The notes: generated by a model not told the origin, from the letters alone. Positions 31,076-44,784 are shown, counted from the stretch's first letter. The stretch is DNA of 64,000 bases from Citrus sinensis (GCF_022201045.2 NC_068558.1:682001-746000); one strand, 5' to 3'. Made by a program: numbers and translations.

Positions 31076-33008
31076 ATGTCCCAATATTGTAATAGATTAT
31101 TATAATTTTAAAATAGAATATTTCTCTTTATTAATAACAGTCCAATTCCGAACTAATCAGGCTGATTAACAAAGAAGGTCCCATTAGAACACAAGGACAA
31201 CGGCGTAGGGTATCTGGACAATTCTACTTTTTATCCGTGGAGTTCATAACTCTAAAGATGATTTTGCAGGATAAAAGCAATAATGATTGTGCATGAAATA
31301 TATTCTCTGACACTCTCACCAACATTTCCAAAATTGAGCCAATTTTTTCTGCTACATGCACATAACCCTCCTTTTACGACAAGCTACAGCTTGAAAAGGT
31401 TCCAAAAAGAATTCGATGCCCATCTTTCCGATCTCTTCTCTTCTTTCATTGACTAATTATCTGTCCTCTCTATTTACTTATCCGAAAACTTGATGCCTGT
31501 TAATCCTACACAATTATTTTTTAGGTAACTATTCTGTTTTTTCGTGGAGATAATGCTATATATATATAGGATTACTTTTGAAACCATTAACTAATTGCTA
31601 AAGTAGTTAGCACATTGTTTAGATAAAAAGCGGGACTGGGAAAGCAAACACTGGAAATCTGTACTTAAGAAGAATGAGATATATACAGCAACACAATCAA
31701 GTTTCACTGCAGCAATAAATGCATGTTATAGAGTCACATCTTAGCCATGACCGACCTATGCAAAATCATCATATTCACGATTGATGAAATGAAATTCAGC
31801 TAAATCTTGTCACATGGCCTATTTTATCTATAATCAAACACAACACGTTGAACAAATTTGTACAGTGCCACCTTTGTATGCTTCATTTAAGATTCAAGTG
31901 ATTATGACTTATGAGCACTACACATACCCAGCTCTTATATCGCCCCAAATTGTGAAAAACCCTATTTTAACGCTACACGAAGCAACATCTTCCCACTTTT
32001 AGTTACATGCATTCAGTTCAGGTTAATCAAGGAGGCAGGGAGGGAGCTGAGTTCGATATTTTACATTATTATTAGAAAAAGAATACTCATATCTCTAAGG
32101 TTTTCCCTAATGTACAGGCAGCTAGTTTACATTTTAGGAATGAATATGTACACCTCTTTTAATTTAATTAATGTTAGAAATTTACACGGTAATAAGATTT
32201 GTTTCGAAGAAGAAGTAATGGAGGAGCCACATGTGCGATGATTGACCACTACATGCAACTCAAATTAAGAGAGAATTTGTCTTCATCTTTAAAACGTTGG
32301 AGACCTGTACATATTACATGTACATTAAGATTAAGATTAGGGTAAATTTTGAAGGTGTGAGCGTTGGTTTTCTTCGTATATTAACAGAGTCAGGAAGACA
32401 AGTGTCTCTGACAAGCAAAGTTAAAAGCCTACGTGGGTTTTGGATAAGTTCGGGAAAAAAAAAGAAAGGAAATGGATTCAATTGAAGAAATTGCTGGCAA
32501 TTGGCCAATAGTCCCAGCAGTACTTATGAAACGCCAATAGAGCAATAAAGGGGCTGCCTGAAACCTGTATTTTGAAGGATCTTGAAGATGGTGCCACGAA
32601 AGAAAAGATTAGGGTTCCCACTCTCTCTCTCTCTCTCTTTTCTCTCTTCTAGTCTCTTTTTATTTTTTAAATTTACTTTAAAAAAATTGCTTAATTATCA
32701 ATAAAAAAAAATCAATTAACAATATAAAAATTCAAAGCCCAATCTTAATCACTCGTTTAAAAATGAGAGACTAAAAGAAAATAATTAAAAAAAAATCCTT
32801 CACGACTTGGTATTTTTTTCTTCCTCTTTCATAATAAAGACACTCTTTTCTATGTATAATTTTCACGACACATTACATTACATGTCATGCAGGTGATATA
32901 CTTGCCAAAATTTAAAAAAAAAAAAATCTCATATGAGAATGAGACAGAGCAACACCGAACCTCCTCTTTAACTTTATTGCCATACCGCTATTCTCTTAAC
33001 TCATTCTC
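28302..33008. other. Intergenic region between KLCR and SWEET genes
   Basis: AT-rich, no supported gene. It holds the KLCR 3'UTR (to about 28560), a short tandem duplication of a GACCTTACATGTCAGTT unit (28621 and 28658), an inverted repeat (29751-29848), a TA/CA microsatellite (31047-31075) and a CT tract (32621-32650). Confidence 0.5.
29751..29848. repeat. Inverted repeat with 28-bp arms
   Basis: The arms 29751-29778 and 29821-29848 are inverted copies matching at 26 of 28 positions. They enclose a 42-bp loop of which part is (GA)n. Weaker pairing continues outward through the CT/GA-rich flank. Confidence 0.7.
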
Positions 33009-33017
33009 TATATATAA
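33009..33017 (+). promoter_or_regulatory. TATA box of the SWEET gene
   Basis: TATATATAA lies about 120 bp before the start codon. Transcription would begin near 33040, followed by a CT-rich leader with a TTC microsatellite. Confidence 0.6.
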
Positions 33018-33087
33018 CCACCTCTTCTATTTCTTTCTTCAGGTTCTAATTATCTTCATAAATTCTCTAATCCCTTTGCTTATAAGC

Positions 33088-33120
33088 TCTCTTCTTCTTC
33101 TTCTTCTTCTTCTTCTTCTT
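33088..33120 (+). repeat. (TTC)n microsatellite in the SWEET 5'UTR
   Basis: About ten TTC units directly before TTTAGCTTACAACA-ATG. A pyrimidine-rich leader; its length may vary between individuals. Confidence 0.9.
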
Positions 33121-33132
33121 TAGCTTACAACA

Positions 33133-35334
33133 ATGGTTTCTGCAGTAGTGAACACTATTCGAAATGTAGTGGGTATCATAGGTAGGTAAATATTATATTA
33201 TGTTGCCGGCTAGTATAAGAAATTTACAATTTTTTAGTGTTGTGTTGTGTTCTTGATTTGTAGTATAGAGAGGAATAATGCACGATTTTACTTTAGTTGG
33301 TGGGGTAAACAGATTTTGCATGTAGCATTTTAGCCCTTACTTCTCTTACTAATTGGCGTTTTTAAATTTTCTTTTTTTTTTGGGAGAATTTTTTTTCCCA
33401 TCTGATTAAATTAAACTGATGCGGGGTTCCTTCTGTTTATTTTCAGGAAATATCATCTCTCTCTTCTTGTTCTTATCACCAGTGTAAGCGAAAACATGTA
33501 TTTATTTATTTGATTTTGAGAAAAGTATGGACTCAACTTAATTATAATCTTTTGTTGTTGATGACTGTGATTTTTGTAGTTCACGAGTCCCATAACCGTA
33601 AGTTGTCACTTCACCATGAAAGACAGTTAAAACCCCACGTTATCTGCCATGTTTGGAATACATCAAGGGGCATTGTTGGGTTTTCGAGTAGCATTCATTG
33701 AAACTAGAGCCGTAACTGAACCGTTAATTAATATTTCCACCGAGAAGTAAATTGCGGTTATCCTTTAGGAAAAGTTTAAAAACCAATATCTAGGTGCCAG
33801 ATTTCTTGTCCTTTTCTTCCCTTCCCAGCTGCAACTTAATTCCATTCCTAACAAGATGAGTGGAGTTTGAAAACATATATGTTATTTTCAAGATAAGAGA
33901 TTTATGATCTCAATTAGGAGAAGGTTTTTGGTGTTTTTTTGAGCATTACTCCTTCTCCATTCAGTGATATGAATATGAATATTATCGTGATTGGTTGAAG
34001 TATCGTCGTATGAATATGAATATTATCATGATTGATTAAAGTATGCACGTAGCAAAGACCGAAGAAAAAAAATCAGTACCCAAGACTTATCCCTACACTA
34101 GTTGACGCTCATAAATTATCAAGTAATTATTTTTTCTGTATTCGGTTGACATAGTAGTTATACATGATACACCAATTAAAGGTCTGTCATGTTAAGTGCC
34201 ACGGAAGTGGTTCCATACATCCCAATTAGTACATAACTTACTTGGTAAGATTAGTCGTACTGAAATTAATATGTTAATTAGTTAATACACAAGATCAATT
34301 TTCAATTTCTGCACAATCACCCCTTGAGAAATTGAATGAAAATGAGTTATATATAATAATGAATTATGAATTGATAAAGAAAAATGATTATTTGATAAAT
34401 GTAATGGTTGGTGCAGGCCAACATTTGTTGAGATAGTGAAGAAAGGGACGGTGGAACAATACTCGGCAGCACCATACCTGGCGACGTTATTAAACTGCAT
34501 GGTATGGGTGTTGTACGGGCTGCCGATGGTGCACCCACACAGCATATTGGTGATAACCATAAATGGGTCGGGCACGGCCATTGAGGTGGTTTACATAATT
34601 CTGTTTGTACTCCACTCTGACAAGAAGAAGAGAATCAAAGTTATGTTGGTGGTGCTTGTTGAGGTCATATTCGTCGCCCTTGTCGCCCTTCTTGTGCTAA
34701 CCCTACTTCACTCCACCAAGCAACGCTCCATGGCCGTCGGTATCATTTGCATTCTGTTTAACATCATGATGTATGCTTCACCCTTATCTGTCATGGTCGG
34801 TACTGATAAATCTCCTTTTATTGCCTTTTAAATATTATTAATTCATTATGATTATGATTCTAATTCTAATTCTAATTCTGATCACCGTCTCATATTTTTA
34901 TTATTAGAAACTCGTGATTACCACTAAGAGCGTGGAGTATATGCCATTTTTCCTTTCCCTGATGTCATTGGCTAATGGCATTGCCTGGACTACTTACGCT
35001 TTCCTTCCTTTCGACCAATTCATCGCTGTAATTTTCTCTTTAACTTGCTAGGTCTTCATTCATACGTAACGCAAAGCCTCAATTTGTTTATTTGCTTACA
35101 ATTTAATTATTTTGGTGGACTGGATTGGATACCAATCATCAGATTCCGAATGGGCTGGGGACGTTATTGGGGGTGGCCCAGGTGATTCTCTATGCCTGCT
35201 ATTACAAATCCACGAAGAGACAGATGGCAGCAAGACAAGGCAAGGGCCAGGTGGATTTGTCGGCTGTTGTTGTGTCCGAGTCCGACTCTGGAGATTCGAA
35301 GAAGATTGGCACCGCAGTTGCCGATGGAGGTTGA
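33133..35334 (+). CDS. SWEET7: SWEET sugar transporter, clade II (SWEET7-like), 5 exons
   Basis: Membrane uniporter of the MtN3/saliva family; clade II members move mostly hexoses across the plasma membrane. Exons 33133-33181, 33447-33483 (37 bp), 34417-34795 (379 bp), 34908-35027 (120 bp), 35143-35334; 258 aa. Seven membrane segments form two triple-helix units joined by TM4. Landmarks are [16 protein letters not shown] (17-32), [39 protein letters not shown] and the second-unit [13 protein letters not shown]. The soluble tail is short and ends GTAVADGG. The 37- and 120-bp exons are typical of SWEET genes, but one intron usual in the family is absent from the 379-bp exon. The donor after ATG at 34796 is weak (GTCGGT). 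Confidence 0.93.
33968..34044 (+). repeat. Tandem duplication inside SWEET intron 2
   Basis: Two copies of a ~36-bp unit (ATGAATATGAATATTATC...GATTG..T.AAGTAT), beginning near 33968 and 34009, differ by a few bases. Confidence 0.65.
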
Positions 35335-37080
35335 TGCGCGTGCGCCCCTACTCTATTCTCATGACGGTGGTTAGCAGCAATCGTGGGAGCCAGTCAGCCA
35401 AGAGCTCAAGGATATGCGTCGTTTTAATTTTCAAACTCATCTTTTGAACATTTTTGCTTTTCAACTCTTATTTAATTTTTGTGCTTCATGGTGTCTGGTA
35501 AATGTAAATCCAGATGGGGAATGGGCTTCCGGCCCTCGTTCTCATCGCCAACTTTTTCTTGCCAGCCAAATATTTGAATAATTTCTCCATAATGTGATGT
35601 GTATATATATTAATAATCAGTATTAGAATTTAGATAAGCTCTTGGGAAAAGTCCCCTCGGCACAAATGGACTGAGTTAGAGAAGCTGCAACATCTCCCAT
35701 GTCATTCATGGCATGGGCCATTTTGCTCGTTGTTGGTTCTAGATGAGCTTTTTCGCTAGACCATCCTAATTGGCTGCAACGACCATCGGCAATTTATAGT
35801 TAAATTGTTTGCTTTCCATGATTTCTCAAATGAAATGCTTTTGCTAGCAAACAAATGAGGGCAATGAAGATTAAGTAGCTTCCCCTCAACGACGAGTTAA
35901 AAAGAGGTTAAAAAGAGGTCATTGCGTTCTTTAAAATTTACATGACAATAACTCTATACATCTACACAATTGTGAAACGAACACACACGTCAGCCCAAAA
36001 CTATGGCGACATTTATTTTTTTGTCTAAAATCTGAATAGATTTAAATTAGTCTAAATTTTTAATATAACTAAATGTCTGAATCTAAATAATATCTTTATT
36101 TTTGTGTCTGAATCGCTGATAATAAATATTAAGTTTTTTGTTTTTTAACTTAAAAACTTACAAACTAATATTTTTACATTTATGCATTTACAAATTATAA
36201 ATGTTAAAAAAATAATAAACATCTCAAAGATATATTAAGAAGATAATATATTACCATAACATAAATTATATTCAATTGAATACAACTCTTTAATATTCTA
36301 TATTATATATGTTAACTAATTTTATTACAGTTTATGATGTTTTTATAGGAAAAATATCCATAAAAAATTAATGAAAATAAACAATGCTAATTTCAAGAAA
36401 ATAAAAAGATAAAATAGTAATGATATACCATTATATATTATCACAAGTGATATAGATATGGGTAATAATATAAATTATTAAATTTTATTTAAGTAAGGAT
36501 GAAAATTAATTAATTAAATAAAAAATATTTTGAAAAATATCTTTTAATGATATAATTCAAACTTTTTAGATTAAGGAAAAAGTTAAAAAAATAGTTTAAT
36601 AATTTAATAATCTAATTGCTAAAAAATTTTATTACGTTGAAAAAACAGACAGATTTAATGACTTATTATAATTAAATCAACTAAATCATTAAATTAAAAA
36701 AAAAAACAAAAAAAAGGCACAATGACTTGTAGAAAACTAAACATAAAAGGCAGTAACTCTTAACACTTCCACTTGCTCGGGAATATATACACATACATAC
36801 ATATATACATACATGTATCAACTCAAGACTGAAAGTCTAAAACCAGAGAGCCAATGAAAATGTTAAATGCAGTTCAGACTTACACGGCGACTTGTTGAAA
36901 ACTAAACATACATATTAACAATTAAGACTAATGAAATTGTTTATGGCTTGACCGGAAATTTTGTTACTGCTGGAAACAGCCTCTTAGAACCAAAATCTAC
37001 AATTTCACCCTCCAAGTGCTCTATGACTAGGACTAGGACTACAAAAATGAATTTCTAAGACTAACATATTTACAATCTAA
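35335..37080. other. 3' flanks between convergent SWEET and NLP genes
   Basis: SWEET 3'UTR to roughly 35620, then AT-rich non-coding DNA (36000-36720), then the NLP 3'UTR on the minus strand (about 36760-37080). No gene seen. Confidence 0.5.
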
Positions 37081-40000
37081 TCACAATTCTCCAGTGCTTT
37101 CACAGGAGCTTCCGAGATTGGCCATTATGTCATGAATTGACAATCTGATCATATTGCTCCCAGATGATCTTGAAATATCCAGACACTCTTGCAGGTCAGC
37201 ATCACACGCGATCAAAACCCACTCTTGATCATCATCCAGATACTTAATATCAAAAGTACCCAACTCCAGTTTTAGCCTCTTGGCCACTTCCTCTTTCAAC
37301 TCAAGAATACCACAACTTAAGGATATCCGAAACCTTATTATATCTTCTCTGTAAGTAGCCTTTATTGTCACACTCTTCATTTCCTGCCTAGAATACACAC
37401 GTGGCATTGTTTGAGAAAGAGTAGCCAGATGTTGCTTAGGAGAAAGCTCAGCACATGGCAGGTTTGCACAACTATTTTCGGGTAATCGCTCATCTACAAT
37501 TGCATCTGCCACTGCTGGACACAGGTTTCTCAAATCTTTTGAACTTCCTGCATCCTCGACTAACAATCCTCCAAATGGTTCTTGAGGTTCTGTCGTCACA
37601 AGAGCATCAGGTATTGAGAATGCAGCACTTAGATTCATTTCTCCCACAGGCTGAAACACCAATTCAAGGGAGCCCCCTACTTTAAAGCGCGGTTCGTGGA
37701 TAGAAGAAACAAGTACATCCTTTGCGGGTGCACTTTCATTTGCAGGGTTACCTTGGCATGAACCATGAGAAGTAGGGGACCCAGCACTCTCTTCCCTTGA
37801 TCCACTCCCTGTTTTGGGGCTGTTTTTGCCTTTACCTATCTCTGGTGAAAGTGCATTTTGCTCATGAATGTGTTCCTCATGAGTTGACATCCTTCCTCCC
37901 GATAACCGATCTTCCAGCTCTGTGTGTCCATCACTCCCAGGTGTCTTATAAATGGGAGATAGAATTTTTTCACCAAGAAGTTCAGGTTTCGAGTTTGGTG
38001 AATTCTGTTGGTTGGAACCATTCAAACCAGAAGGCCAAGAAATGGAATTAACAGCTACTGGGAGAGGACTTGTAGTGAGAGAAGTTAACCCAAATGTGCC
38101 ATTGGTACCTTGGACAGATTCAATTACACGCTTTAACTTGGTAAGCGAGCGGTTAACCTTGTTGATCTTGCGAGATGGCCACCTAGAAATCCCATGCTGC
38201 CTGCAGATACGCTTCATTGTTGTAGGACAAACTGTAAAGCAAGAATCTTACTCAGAATAAAAAATAAAACCAACATTGCATAAGGAACACACAAGTCAAA
38301 AATGAAAGCAAATCTATGAAATGTAATAAGCATACCACCAAGGCTCTTTGCAGCATCTTTAAGACTCCCGGCAAAATACTGTTGGAGAACTTCTAGACTA
38401 ATTGATTTCTCTGTCTTTCCACGTTTTCTCTCTGATGGCTTTCTCGTATTTTTGTTCTCTAGCAAAGAAACAGGGTTGTCGTTCCCACCAACATTTACGG
38501 CATTTCCTCTACTATTCATATAATCAAAATTCTCCATTAACTGCTGCTCAGGTATGTCCAGTTGCCCCAACTCTCCTCCATTGGGTAATGCATGAGGCTG
38601 GGGTGGTGATCTCACAGATTGGGGTATTCGGATAGATTCCATTCTCAGATTAAGTTTCTTGTCTGCAGTAGCCTCACCCTCAATGATTTCAATAGTTCCT
38701 TCATCATCTTCAAGATCAATCCCAGAGGCAACCTTAAGACTCTGGAAATGTTGCTTCATGGTTGCCAATATGGAACCTAACAAAGTCTGTTGTTCATAAC
38801 TGTCAGTTATGGCAGGGGGCAAAAAAAATTCTAGAATGTAATCATCATCCCCAGTATAAGTACTCCGCAAGCAGATAGCAAAACAACTTGTTAATCCGAA
38901 CATGCGAGCATAGTGTACTAAGGGGTACTCAGTTTTGCAGAACTGAGTGATATCTTTGCAGAAGCAAGAGCTGAGGGAGAAAAATGCCCTCCCAGCAACT
39001 CCCTGATCTTTCTGTAAGTGATGCTCAACACAAGCTTCCCGGAAACCCCACATGTGACCATCTACTACATAGAAAGCGACATCAGTTGTGGACATGCAGA
39101 CTTGTCCCATGCAACTACCATCAATGCTACTACAGCTCTTCTTCAGACCACCACCATAAGCCAGAACACTGCGATGCCTGCAAGGAACCCAGGTCTGAGC
39201 CAAAGGTAACTTGTGTGTTTCACACACAACTGATAAAATCTCCAAAATTTCAGCCAGTGCATTTTGGCGACCCTCATTGCAAATCTGGTTTAAAAGCATT
39301 GCCAAGTAGATACATCTGTGAGAACAGAGGCAGAAAAAGAAGAACAACAGATTTATCTTCTAATTGTTCAACCAAGCACCACATTCAACATGCATTATGG
39401 TCTTAACTAACCTGTGTGCTAGGATAATCCAAAATTTCTGAACTTTTAAGATTTACTGCCTGCAGAAAAACTGAAATAATGTGACTGAAGAGTCTTGAAG
39501 AGTAAATTTCTACATATTCTGCAAAGAACCATGTAACATGATTGATTGAAATGTGAATACGCATTATGAGCAAAGCAAAAAATTTTCCAAAAAGAAGGCA
39601 CCAAAGAAAATAAATAAATAAATAACATCATGCAGAGCTCATCAAATAAGAAATCAAGTCGGACTTTATATGGGAAGCAAGGGGAGAAAAACCCAACCTC
39701 AAGAGCTTTGCAGACTTTATCAACCTCAGGTGCATAATTAATCTTTTGAGATGTCATTATGAGCTCAATAACAGCAACACAAGACTGCCCAGAAGGTTCA
39801 AAGACCGGCAAAGCCATGGTTCCCCGGACATTATGATGAAGAGCATGATCAAGCCGTGAGTACTCTTTGCTGGAGTAGTACTGCACGTTTGGAGTCCACT
39901 CTGGCAACTTTTGCCAGAAAACACGCCCAGGAAGCCCAAGCTCTCCGTCACTCTCGCCATCCACAGAAAACATATACATGAGAGAGACCATCCTATACTG

Positions 40001-41143
40001 ATGTAGTCCGTTACTATGTGGATCAAGAACAAAGGGTTGCCCTGAAGTTGTTAGTACATATCGACCCCCAACTTTGACAGGCACCCAGACTTGAGCTAAA
40101 ACATGTTGCTCTGTCGAATCTTTGAAGTACCGCAGTGCCTGAGTTATCCTCTCCTTAATCATACAATAGCCATCTGGATTCTCCAAGGGCATCAGTGCTG
40201 AAAGTGGAGAAGGAAACCTTCTGTTTTCATCATTATCTTTTGGGTTCTCAGTTTCTGAATTCGGATTACCTGTATTGATTAGCATTTTAACTCAAATCAA
40301 ACTAGAAGAATCCAGAACTTCAAGTGCTGTATCAAACTATATGTTAATCTGTTATCATTCACGATTCAGTTAATATACTGTTGACCTTCAAATGACACAC
40401 ACCGCAGTCAAAGTACAAGAGAAAAAAAAAGCTTTCCTACAGTTTAAAGGAAGAAACCCAATTCAGGATAAATAAATTAATAGTATGAAGGGGGGAAATA
40501 TGGAAGCCATTTATTTTAGCCAACAAAAAAGTAAAAAAATAAAAAATATATATATATAGAGGTTCCAAGAATTGAAATGGGATGGAGCAAATTCAACCCC
40601 CCCCCCCCCCCACCCCCCAACCCAAAAAAAGAAAAAAAGAAAAGAAAAGAAAAGGACAAAGTTTAAAACACATGAACCAAACTAAACTAAAAGTACCAAA
40701 CATAAAAGCAAAAATTTGAAAGGTACAAGTTTTTCTACTCAGACAGGAAAAAAACCAAGTACGGGTACAAGTGTAAATATTTGAGATAAAGCAAATCCAA
40801 ACAGACGAAAATAATCGTTTTAAGGAAAAGGAAAAAAAAAAGTGAATGAAAGGAAAGGAGACAAACATTTGAGAAAGAGCGGGTAATTAACGTGGCCAGA
40901 AAGTTTATCATCGTTGTCAGCGTCAGAGAAGGCCCAGAGAGGAGAGCAAGGCTGTTCAGAAATAAGAAACGGCGACATGGGGTTTGACACAAATCCCATC
41001 TGATCGGACGGCCAAGGATTGTCGAGATCAAGGTCAACAACATCCACGTCCATGATCGAGGAAGCCATGAACGTCACCTCCTTTGTTCTCGGAGGAGCAG
41101 GAGGCATGTATCGGGTCTGGTTCTCTTCGTCCGGTTCAGGCAT
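37081..41143 (-). CDS. NLP7: NIN-like protein, NLP6/NLP7 type nitrate-response transcription factor, 5 exons
   Basis: Master activator of nitrate-responsive genes; family members bind nitrate-responsive cis-elements and enter the nucleus after nitrate-triggered phosphorylation. Exons (minus): 41143-40867, 40269-39698, 39459-39412, 39284-38336, 38231-37081; GT-AG throughout, phases close, 998 aa. The N-terminal half has the conserved NLP regulatory region (about 110-560) with QALRYFKDSTEQHVLAQVW and the GDDDYILEFFLP block. RWP-RK DNA-binding domain is at about 585-645, with RWPSRK at about 632-637. A PB1 domain for dimerisation is at about 902-983. The last residues NLGSSCESTGEL are as in Arabidopsis NLP7. 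The Met at 41143 (MPEPDEENQ) is the first ATG of the frame. Confidence 0.97.
40597..40618 (+). repeat. Poly-C tract inside NLP intron 1
   Basis: 15 C, one A, then 6 C on the plus strand, i.e. a G run in the NLP pre-mRNA. It is followed by A/G-rich low-complexity DNA to about 40655. Confidence 0.9.
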
Positions 41144-41222
41144 TATCCCAGGCTTTGGTTGTGGCTGCGACTTTATAAACAAAACAAAAAGGGAAATGAT
41201 TTGTGAGGCAGCAAATGGAGGA

Positions 41223-41248
41223 GAAAGAGAGAGAGAGAGAGAGAGAGT
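41223..41248 (-). repeat. (CT)n microsatellite in the NLP 5'UTR
   Basis: GA repeat on the plus strand, CT in the transcript, between the probable TATA box and the start codon. CT/GA tracts in plant leaders can act as GAGA-type sites; that role is inferred. Confidence 0.8.
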
Positions 41249-41301
41249 GGGAGTGGGTAGCAGGGTAAATTTTGCAAAGTGTGAAGTGATTCCATCAATT
41301 T

Positions 41302-41307
41302 TTTATA
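41302..41307 (-). promoter_or_regulatory. Probable TATA box of the NLP gene
   Basis: TATAAA on the minus strand, about 160 bp upstream of the start codon, giving a leader of roughly 130 nt that would include the CT repeat. Confidence 0.5.
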
Positions 41308-42195
41308 TTCCCCTTTTTTCATGGATGGTATCCTAATCCAACAGTTGACACTAGTTGCAATTCAAGATTAAAAAATTTTCAGAAAGTTATCCGCTGCTGC
41401 TCCTTACTATCGACGTACTCGCTGCTCTTTTTTTTTTAATTATTATAGGCAGGGTGCGGTTAAATTACATAATGTTATATTATTAAATATTTTAAATTAT
41501 TAGATACATTTTTTAATTATTATAATATTATGTAATTTATTAATTTTTTAGATAAATTCTTTTTTTTTCTTTAATTCTCTACTTTGGATATTTAATTTGA
41601 TTTTTAAATTAATCCGATCGAAATTGCAGATTTCCTTGCAGATGTGTGCGGCGAACATGAGCCGGTGAACGGTATCTGAACTTTTTGTACATGCCGCTGC
41701 CATCATGGCTTATGTCAATATTTATGGATGATAATAACACCCAAGCTACTGTAAGTTTTTATAATTTCTTGAGGAAGGATGTCCTTGGTCACTTTGCATC
41801 AAATAGATCCCTATATTCCATAAAACGACTAAAATAATTCTATAATTTAATTTTTCTCCAGAATATGGGTAAAGATTGATATTTATTTCTCAGAAACAAT
41901 AGTGTAGAATAAGATTTGTCTCTCACCTTTATAACTAAACTAACTATAATATAAGTGTCATACTATTCAAATTGCATTGTAACGTTGAAATTATGGGTAC
42001 AATATTATATCAAAGTATTATTCCTTTATTTGTTTCAATTATCTTTTTAATCGCGTTGATGCATCTGCTAATGTGAAAAGTAAGATATTTGGTAAAATAG
42101 AAGATCTATCTGTTAATTTTAATTTTATTGTCATATTACAATTTGTTCCCTTTTGATTTTATAAAATTACTCTTCATCTCTTAACTTTTTTATTT

Positions 42196-42735
42196 TGAGG
42201 TGTGTTTGGCATCGTACATGATATGAGATTGCATTGCGTTATGATTGCACCATAATACATTGATTACTGCATTATATAAACCCGACAACAAGTCGGGTTA
42301 TATAATGTGTTCGGTAGTTTGCTAAACTAGATTTTCCTCTTTTTTTACCTTTTATTTGTAATGAGTAAAAAAAAAAGTTTATAATTTAATGATATATAAT
42401 GTAATAATATTAATTTTTATTTTCTTTTACTTTTTACACTATCATAGTTAATATATATGAATAAATTTTTAATTTAATACTACAATATTCAATTATATTA
42501 TATTATAATAATTAATATATAAAATAAATTATTATTAATTATTTAATATAACTAATAATAAGTACTTAAATATTAATAAATTTAAAATCATATTAATTTA
42601 AATTAATAGTAATATAAAATATATTACATATAATACAATATATATTGCATCAAACATAATATTACATTATAACTTAACTCACCCTAATATAATACAACTA
42701 ATGTAATGCAATACTATATGTCAAACACAACCTTA
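42196..42735. mobile_element. AT-rich MITE with AGGTGTGTTTGGCA-like ends, copy 2
   Basis: Begins GAGGTGTGTTTGGCA and ends with the imperfect inverse TGTCAAACACAACCTT. The interior is AT-rich with the same TTTAAATTAAT/TAATATAAAATAT blocks as the element at 19209. Non-coding. The exact ends and target duplication are not certain. Confidence 0.5.
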
Positions 42736-44784
42736 AGTTATATTTTATAACAGTACTATATATTGGGATTACCAAAATGACTAGTTAAGTTAATTTTTAA
42801 AACTTCAGAAATATATGTATTTATTCTTAAAATATTAGGGATCAATTTATACAATAAGGTGAACTTTTGGGACTTTTAAATGTCCTTTTATCCTGTCAAT
42901 AGTTGTAGTATTGTACTAGGGCAAGCACTGAGCAATCATCTTATACTTTGATTATGAAGAAACTAAGTTGAGTCGCTCTTTTGTTTTATGATTTTACTCG
43001 TATTTTTCTTTCATGTTACTCTTTCTGTCTTTCTTTAAGAAATTAGAAATGCAGCTTTCTATCACGACATTTTCTCCTGAGCTATCGCTTTACATCATTT
43101 ACATTTTAATTCGCTTATATGATGCATTTATATTTGGAATGAATCTCACCCAAGGCAAGGATTTAATGGTAATATAATCAAATTTCCAAACAGATTTTAT
43201 CATTAAACATTTTTTTGGAGGGTTAATTTCATATTAATCACCCATAAAATAATAATCTTCAAAATATTCTTAATTTTTTATAAATTTTAATTTATCCTCA
43301 CCGTTGTTAAAAAAAATTCATCAATCTACCCGTCGGTCTTTTGTCTTTTGAATTAAAATAGAGATAATTCAAAATTTATAATAATTTAAAAATAATCACA
43401 TTATAAAGTAATAATTCAAAATTTATCTTCTTTTTTTTCCTTCTGTATTGTAAAGTTTAACTTTAGATGTTCGTTAACCGCAAGCATTAATAATTCAAAA
43501 ATTTTAATAATTTTAAAATTACCACTTCATAAAATAGTAATTCAAAATTTATCTTTTTTTTTTCATTGAGTATTGTAAAATATTTCTTTAGATGTTCATT
43601 AACGGCAACCGTTACGTCATCATTCCTTTTTAAGGAAAGTGTCGTAATCAGATGGAACACAAGGCCATAACAACTAATAAAACATTTTAAATGCAAAATA
43701 AAAATTACAAATGCGACTAACACGAATGGCCAATGTTAAAACTAAACATAATTTAATGGGATAAACATTATTTCCATTAAAAATTTGTCTGACTCCACAA
43801 AGGGGGTTACATCATTGGTTGTAACAAATTGCAAGAAAAAGCATGCCCATAAGTGGCAAAAGCAATTTCTTAATTAAAATAATTAAGAACCTGTTTGCTT
43901 TAACATGATGATTAGCTTAAAGTCCTAGAGCCACTCTTATTGTCTTTTAGTGCTTAATCATTGTTTAAACATTCTTATTTAAGCTCTTAATTTAGTTGAT
44001 TGACGAAAATGTCCCTCGCTAGGTTATAATTTCAAGCAAAGGAATTTGACTTCTACTACCCTTTTAATTTAAGAAGTGGTGGAAAGTCGAAACAGGGTGC
44101 CCAAAACAGTGAATTAAAAGGTTAAAATAAGTGTAAATATCTAGAAGTTGATGTCGAAAATAATAGGTATTGTGTGTAGAATACTAGAATATGTAGTTTA
44201 AAGACAGACAATGCCAAAGAGTTTTCAATTGAGAGTATCAATGAGATGGACTTAGCGGATGTCAGTGGGACCATTAGCGATATTGACAAACTAATCTTAT
44301 CAATTCAGCCTAGAGGTGGAGGGTCTCAGCGGCTAAGCATGTGTTGTGTTGATGCCGCCATGGCGTTATGAAATTGGCTTTCGCAGATTTTCATTAACGT
44401 GCTGTGAAGCCTAGAATCTATCTTTTCATTGTGTCGCTGCAAGCTTGGTTTCTACTATCTGCACCATTTTAAAAAATTATAGATACTGATACAAAAAACT
44501 TGAGTGTGCAGTATGATGAACTTAGGGGTGAGCAAAATACTCGAAGAATCAAACTGATAAGTGAACTGAACTCGTAGTTTTGATTTCATTTTTAAATTTT
44601 AAGAAAAAATTGAAGCAGAACTGAATTCAAATTTCAATTCGGTTTGATTTAAAATTTTTGATAAATTAATTCAGTTCAATTCGATTTCATAAATAATTAA
44701 ACCGTACCGAACTGTGACAATTCCAAGATAAATTATGAAGGGCGAATGACAGTGTATCAAATATTGTGGTATTTCCACCAATGG

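Noticed and set aside
44524-44720. Possible hAT-type element starting TAGGGGTGAGCAAAA
   Set aside because: No inverse end or target duplication found downstream; listed only as a possible end within the intergenic entry.
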